Source: Halocaridina rubra
Taxonomy: Eukaryota; Arthropoda; Malacostraca; Decapoda; Atyidae
Reading direction: 5' to 3'
Length of the DNA stretch: 15,000 nt
Assembly: GCA_037179515.1 (NCBI GenBank)
Contig: JAXCGZ010022643.1
Location: forward strand, 165,001 to 180,000
The position numbers and the translations under genes were made by a program. Below are positions 10,500 to 15,000 of this stretch, piece by piece. The notes beneath the pieces are model-generated. The model made no database searches, was not told the DNA's origin, and saw nothing but the letters and a program-made list of their open reading frames with translations. Every line of letters begins with the position of its first letter. The first letter of the stretch is position 1.

Positions 10500-13400
10500 T
10501 TAGTGATACTTATCATACTTGTCCTTAAAACTATGGATTGAGATAGCATTAATTACCTCCTCGCTTAGCGAATTCCAATTATCAACTACTCTTACACTGA
10601 AAAAGTGTTTCCTTACATCCTGGAAAGAAGTTTTCTTACGAAGCTTCAAACTTTGACCTCTAGTTCTAGAGCCAATCATATCAAAATACCGCTCCCTATC
10701 CACTCTATCATAACCATGAAGGATTTTAAAGACTGTCACTGTATCCACCCTCAATCTTCTAGCTTCGAGTGATGGTAAGTCTAATTCCCTCAGCCTCTCA
10801 TCATAACTGAGATTACGTATTTCTGGCACCAGTTTCGTTGCATGTATTTGAACTTTTTCAAGCTTAGCTATGTGCTTTTTCAAGTGGGGATTCCAAAAGG
10901 GGGCTGCATATTCGAGTTTTTGCCTCACATAGGTTACATAAATATTTCTGAACATTTCCTTGTCCATGTGCCTGAAGGCTACCTTTACATTTGATAAGAA
11001 GGCATATGCTGCCCTTACTATGCCATTTATATGTATTTCTGGAGACAAATCTGCCAGTATGTCTACTCCTAGATCTCTCTCATTTTCTGTCTCTTGAAGT
11101 TGTACTCCAGCCACCGAGTAGTCAAGCGCTTGGGCCTTCTTGCACTTGTGCCCATTCTCATTACCTTACATTTTGAAGTATTGAATTTCATTAGCCACTT
11201 TTCTGACCACTCATGCAGACTATTTAGATCTTCCTGAAGTTCTCTACCATTGTTCTCATTTTTTACTTTCTTCACAATCTTTGCATCATCTGCAAACATA
11301 TTCATGAATGAATTTACAGACTCAGGCAGGTAATTTACATATACAATGAACAAAAATGGCCCTAAACTGAACCCTGTGGAACTCCACTACTAACTCTTCT
11401 CCATTCAGACACTGAGTGCCTTACTCTAACCCTCTGTTCCCTTCCTTCTAAGTAAGTTTTTATCCATTCCAAAACATTTCCACCTATTCTAGCCATTGCT
11501 TGCAGCTTCTTAATAAGTCTCCCATGTGAAACAGTGTCAAACGCTTTCTAGAAGTCTAAGAATATGCAATCTGCCCAGCCCTCTCTTTCCTGTAAGATTC
11601 GGTTTACCTCATCATAAAATTCTAATAAATTTGTTACTGTTGATCTACCTTCTCTGAAGCCATGTTGCCTCACTGACAAAAAGTTGAAGGATTCCAAGTG
11701 AAGAGAGATATGTTTCCTTAGTAGTTTCTCCATAACTTTGCAAACTATGCTGTACAAGGAAACTGGATTATAGTTCAGAGCCGTATCCCTCCTTCCCTTT
11801 TTAAAGATAGGTATCACGTTTGCTTGTTTCCAGCATCTTGGAATCTCCCCTGACTCCAGTGACTTTTTAAATATGATACTTAGTGCCACTGATATTGAGT
11901 TTGCGCATTTTTAAGTACATGAGAGGATATATCATCAGGACCTGTAGCTTTATGAACATCTAACTCCATCAGCGCTTTGCATACCTCTTTGGCTGTAAGG
12001 TTGATGTTCTCTAATACCGGCCCTTGAGCTTCTATCTCTGCAATCTGAGGGGGTGGGTTTTTTCTACTGTAATTACTGACTGAAACTCCTTGTTCAATTC
12101 TTAGGTGATCTCTTCATTCGTCTCAGTGATGCTTCCATCTGCTTTCTTAAGCCTTAAAACCTGTTTTTTTACCTTAAGTTTTCCTCTTATAAAGCTGTGG
12201 AAAAGCTTGGGATTTTCTTTAGCTTTCCTGGTGATGTCCCTCTCATAGTCTCTCTCTCTGCCTCTCTTCTCTTACTTAGGTAGTCATTTCTTGCTCTCTT
12301 GTAGGTTTACCAGGCATTTATGTTTTTTCTCCTCCTATACTTTTTCCAGCATTTGTGTCTCCACTCCTTAGCTCTTTTACACCCATTATCGAACCATTTC
12401 TCTCTGGCATGAATTACACCTACTTTGGTGACAGGTATGCAGCAATCTACTATCTTCCCATATTTCTCACAAAAGATGTCATACATTTCTTGTACAGGTT
12501 CGTTGTAAAATAAGGTTCTCCAGTCAATAACTGCAAAAAGCTCATTCATTTTGATGTAATCTCCTTTCGGATAGTTCCTCCTCATGTCCTCAGTGCCTCT
12601 ACTCTCAGGAAGAATATCTTCAATGATATACTCCATCAACAACACACAGTTGTCACTCTTTCCAATTGGTGGTTCATACTCAATTTTTTCAATATCCAAC
12701 ACATTATCTGTGAATACTAGATCAAGTAGTGATGGCTCATCCCCACCCCTGGCCCTCGTTGGTTCCATTACATGTTGGTGTAGGAAATTCCCTTGTATGC
12801 AATCTAGGAATCTTGCCCCAAATGAGTCCTCACCACTGTGTGGGTCAAGATTTATCCAATCAATCTCTTTATGATTAAAATCTCCCATAATCAAAATCCT
12901 ACATTTTCTCTCCCGTGCCATGTTAACAACTGAGTTTATGACTTCAATAGTACCTATATGACTTTCCTCATAAATTTCTAGCCTATTCTGGTTCCTTGGT
13001 GGGTTATATACAACAGTTATTATAATACTCTCTGACCCAGTATTTATGCGAGCAACAAGAAATTCCTTGAACTCACTTTCTATAGCCAAGTTTATTTCTT
13101 CAACTTGAATCCTTTCACTTATGAGCAGTGCTATCCCTCCACCAGTCCTCTCAGATCTTTCAACCCTTAATATTCTGAAGCCCTTAGGAAAAACTGTGAC
13201 ACTGTTTATGTCCTCAATCAACTTAGTCTCTGTAATTGCTACTATATCTGCCTTACTGTTGTGAATCCTATCTTTTAATTCTACTGCCTTACCAGCTAAT
13301 CCATCAGCATTTGTGTATAACCATCTTAATGAGGCCCCATCCCCTGATCTTCTGTCATTATCTTCTTTATCTCCCCTTTGTCTGGAAGAACTTTGAAATG
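10500..13400 (-). pseudogene. LINE ORF2 pseudogene: endonuclease and reverse transcriptase
   Basis: The endonuclease occupies about 13330-12600. Its motifs are LYTNADGL, IVAITETKL (catalytic Glu), ERTGGGIALLI, YNPPRNQ, IMGDFNHKEIDW and SLLDLVFTDN. The final SDH motif reads SDN, losing the catalytic His. The reverse transcriptase begins near 12010 (NLTAKEVCKAL, ATGPDDIS, VIPIFKKG, SVRQHGFREGRST, FLDF), has SSGVPQGSV near 11375 and the active-site FADD near 11290. The C-terminal part (11114-10500) is one open stretch (NERDLGVDI, VRQKLEYAAPFWNPHL, LEKVQIHATKLVPEI, VVDNWNSLSEEVI). Lesions include stops at 12309-12307, 12103-12101 and 11550-11548, and frameshifts near 12260, 11900, 11366 and 11105. 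The upstream limit is the first codon after TAA (13410-13408) in this frame; no Met lies between there and LYTNADGL. Confidence 0.93.
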
Positions 13401-14403
13401 AAAATTTTTATTCTCTTCTTCATTTCTTTCATCATTTAACCTTCCTGCCACTTGCAACAAGTTTTTTATCTTTCCCATCTCTTCCTGTGTTCTGTATCGT
13501 CTAGTGAACACTTCTTTGAATTATTGAAGGTCTTTTAAACTTTTTTCTCATCAATATTTCTTTACATGTTTCCCCTCTCTCAAAGGTTACTTTTGTTGGT
13601 CTCTGCTTTCCTACCCTCGAATATTTGCCTAGTTGGTGAATGTTTACAATATCCTCAGGACCACAAACTACTCCAAGCTTTCTTATCAGGCCTACAACCC
13701 TAGCTTTATTTTCTTCGAGTCTCCCCTGGCATGTTGGCTCCTGGGATTTGCTTATGCCTGAGATTACCACTGTCCTCTCTTTATCAAGTGTCTGTTTAAT
13801 CAGCGGATTTGCCCTTTCCATCACAACGTCTTTCATTTTTTCGATTACTGTCTCTTTATAGTCAACTGTTTGTATGTTTTCCAGTGCCACCACCTTTACA
13901 GCCTCTTTTACTGCCACATTCCCCTTTAGTGCATCAGCAAAGGAAGTTTTCATGTCATCATGTTCCATATTCAGCTCCTGAAACTCTTTTCTAAACTGTT
14001 CAATGTTTTCCTTAATCTGGATATTCCAAGCTGCAATCTCGCCTCTCTCAGAAGAGAGCAGTGAACTAATATCTAATTCATTTAGGTTGTCATTTAGCTG
14101 TTTGTTGTTATCTTCTTGTTTAGAAATTCTGGTTTCTAGTTCACTCTTTTCTCCTTCCAGCTTCTTTATTCATTTTTCTAGTTCTTTTCTCCCCTGCCCT
14201 TGTGCTTAATTTGCTTCCTCCAAAAATCTTATTTCCTTTCTGAGTGTTTCATTCTCTTTCATTTCTCTATCCATATTCCGAATTTTATCATCAAGGCTTA
14301 TAACCAATGCCTCTAAATCCTTGATTTTCGGTTTTAATCTCCTAATAGCTACCCCTCCTCCCGACCCATGGGTGGGAGAGGTTTGAGACAGAGATGGCCT
14401 CAT
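13326..14403 (-). pseudogene. LINE ORF1 pseudogene: coiled coil and nucleic-acid-binding-like protein
   Basis: About 359 codons from MRPSLSQTSPTHGSGGG. The first 180 codons are rich in Glu, Lys, Leu and Asn with heptad-like spacing (IKDLEALVISLDDKIRNMDR; KKLEGEKSELETRISKQ), a coiled coil likely to drive oligomerisation. A compact domain follows (ERTVVISGISKS, RVVGLIRKLGV, EDIVNIHQLGKYS, RPTKVTFERGETCKEIL), resembling the RRM-like fold of LINE ORF1 proteins. The tail has FKEVFTRRYRTQEEMGKI, typical of these proteins. ORF1 proteins bind the element's RNA as a chaperone. Stops lie at 14208-14206 (TAA) and 14172-14170 (TGA), and one frameshift lies near 13530. The ATG at 14403 is the first Met of the frame. 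Confidence 0.82.
13401..13407 (-). promoter_or_regulatory. Possible -1 ribosomal frameshift heptamer in the ORF1/ORF2 overlap
   Basis: On the minus strand the sequence reads A AAT TTT in the ORF1 frame, a perfect X XXY YYZ slippery form. A -1 slip here leads directly into the ORF2 frame. The ORF2 frame opens only one codon upstream, after TAA at 13410-13408, and the ORF1 stop comes about 75 bases later (13328-13326). The frame geometry is seen directly; use as a frameshift signal is inference, and a simple indel in this damaged copy is the alternative. Confidence 0.35.
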
Positions 14404-15000
14404 TTTTATGTTTTCCCTTTCACAGAATATAGAAAGAAGATAAAGAGAAAAAAAGAGAGAAAAACTTTTATTTAAGCTTCACACAGAATTTTTATATCTT
14501 CATATAAGCGCTATTTAGTGACTCAGTTTATCTCTTTTCTGGTGACACATCCTATCTTAAAAAGTTGACTTTGGTAATTTGAGGGAAAAAAAGAAAAAAA
14601 ATGCAAACAAAACAAAAGTCAACTAGAAGGAAAATTCGAATTTGTATTCGAGGAGACACCCACCTGTTTCTGCTATATATTCTTCTTAACTGATAAACTC
14701 ACTTGCTAACCAAAGTATGTCATCACAAGATCATACTTTACATTTAACTCAATATATATACAAAATAAATAAATAATAAAAGAGAAAGCTAAAAAAAAGG
14801 AAAAAATGAGGAAAAATAAGACAGATGTGCCACTTGGCAACTTAACTCAGTACTGTTGACGGGTGTATTATTGGTATGTATTTATTTATTCAATTATTTC
14901 GTGTGTCAAACTAACTATCAAATTACTATAAATGGGGAGGATACTGATTTTAACAATATATGGAACCACAGAATCAGGTAAACGGCTTAAGAGCTCTCCC
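14404..15000. other. AT-rich DNA, possibly the LINE 5' UTR in part
   Basis: About 600 bases with no open frame of interest. The stretch nearest the LINE could be its 5' UTR. A-rich runs occur near 14583-14620 and 14760-14815. I see no second repeat copy that would mark the LINE boundary. Confidence 0.45.

Noticed and set aside
12584..12874. Plus-strand frame opposite the LINE endonuclease, and others at 13640-14209
   Set aside because: They are shadows. The minus strand has ordered endonuclease and ORF1 motifs.

Overview
The window is nuclear DNA from an arthropod, most likely a decapod crustacean. The key evidence is a crustacean-type hemocyanin gene at 3558-5843. Kilobases of nearly pure (AT)n, (TTA)n and (CTAT)n/(CT)n microsatellites and decayed retroelements fit the repeat-rich genomes of shrimp and crayfish. 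Nothing looks bacterial or viral. I cannot name the species.

Layout. Positions 76-2751 hold a decayed DNA transposon. Its matching inverted termini begin CACTGGGGAACA, and inside, on the minus strand (2075-385), lies a broken gene. That gene belongs to a protein family I remember as multicopy but functionally unnamed in arthropods. Next to its right end, 2842-2937 is a LINE remnant. Positions 2940-3557 are intronic or upstream DNA. The hemocyanin gene follows on the plus strand as two coding exons, 3558-5081 and 5416-5843. They are joined by a clean GT-AG intron and together encode about 650 residues with all six copper-ligand histidines. The exon with the start codon and signal peptide is not visible and is probably upstream of the window. 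Poly(A) signals lie at 5882 and 5981.

Positions 6178-10392 are mostly satellite-like. They contain a TTA tract, a compound AT/CTAT/CT tract, and two very long AT tracts of about 1475 and 618 bp. Between the tracts lie at least three copies of a tRNA-like repeat. Two of these form a near-perfect hairpin with arms of about 130-145 bp and a 5-base spacer (9464-9744). A separate tRNA-derived SINE (7501-7693) has inserted into the first copy, leaving a perfect 17-bp target-site duplication.

Positions 10393-14403 are a nearly full-length but dead non-LTR retrotransposon (CR1/Jockey-like LINE) on the minus strand. It has ORF1 (coiled coil plus a nucleic-acid-binding-like domain), an APE-type endonuclease, a reverse transcriptase with an FADD catalytic motif, and a 3' end with a 14-bp direct repeat that abuts the last AT tract. 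Positions 14404-15000 are AT-rich with no recognised gene.

Only hemocyanin looks functional. The rest is a nested record of transposition and microsatellite growth beside it. The most interesting points are the inverted termini around the unnamed gene family, the repeated link between tRNA-like repeats and giant AT tracts, and a possible -1 frameshift site at the LINE ORF1/ORF2 overlap.
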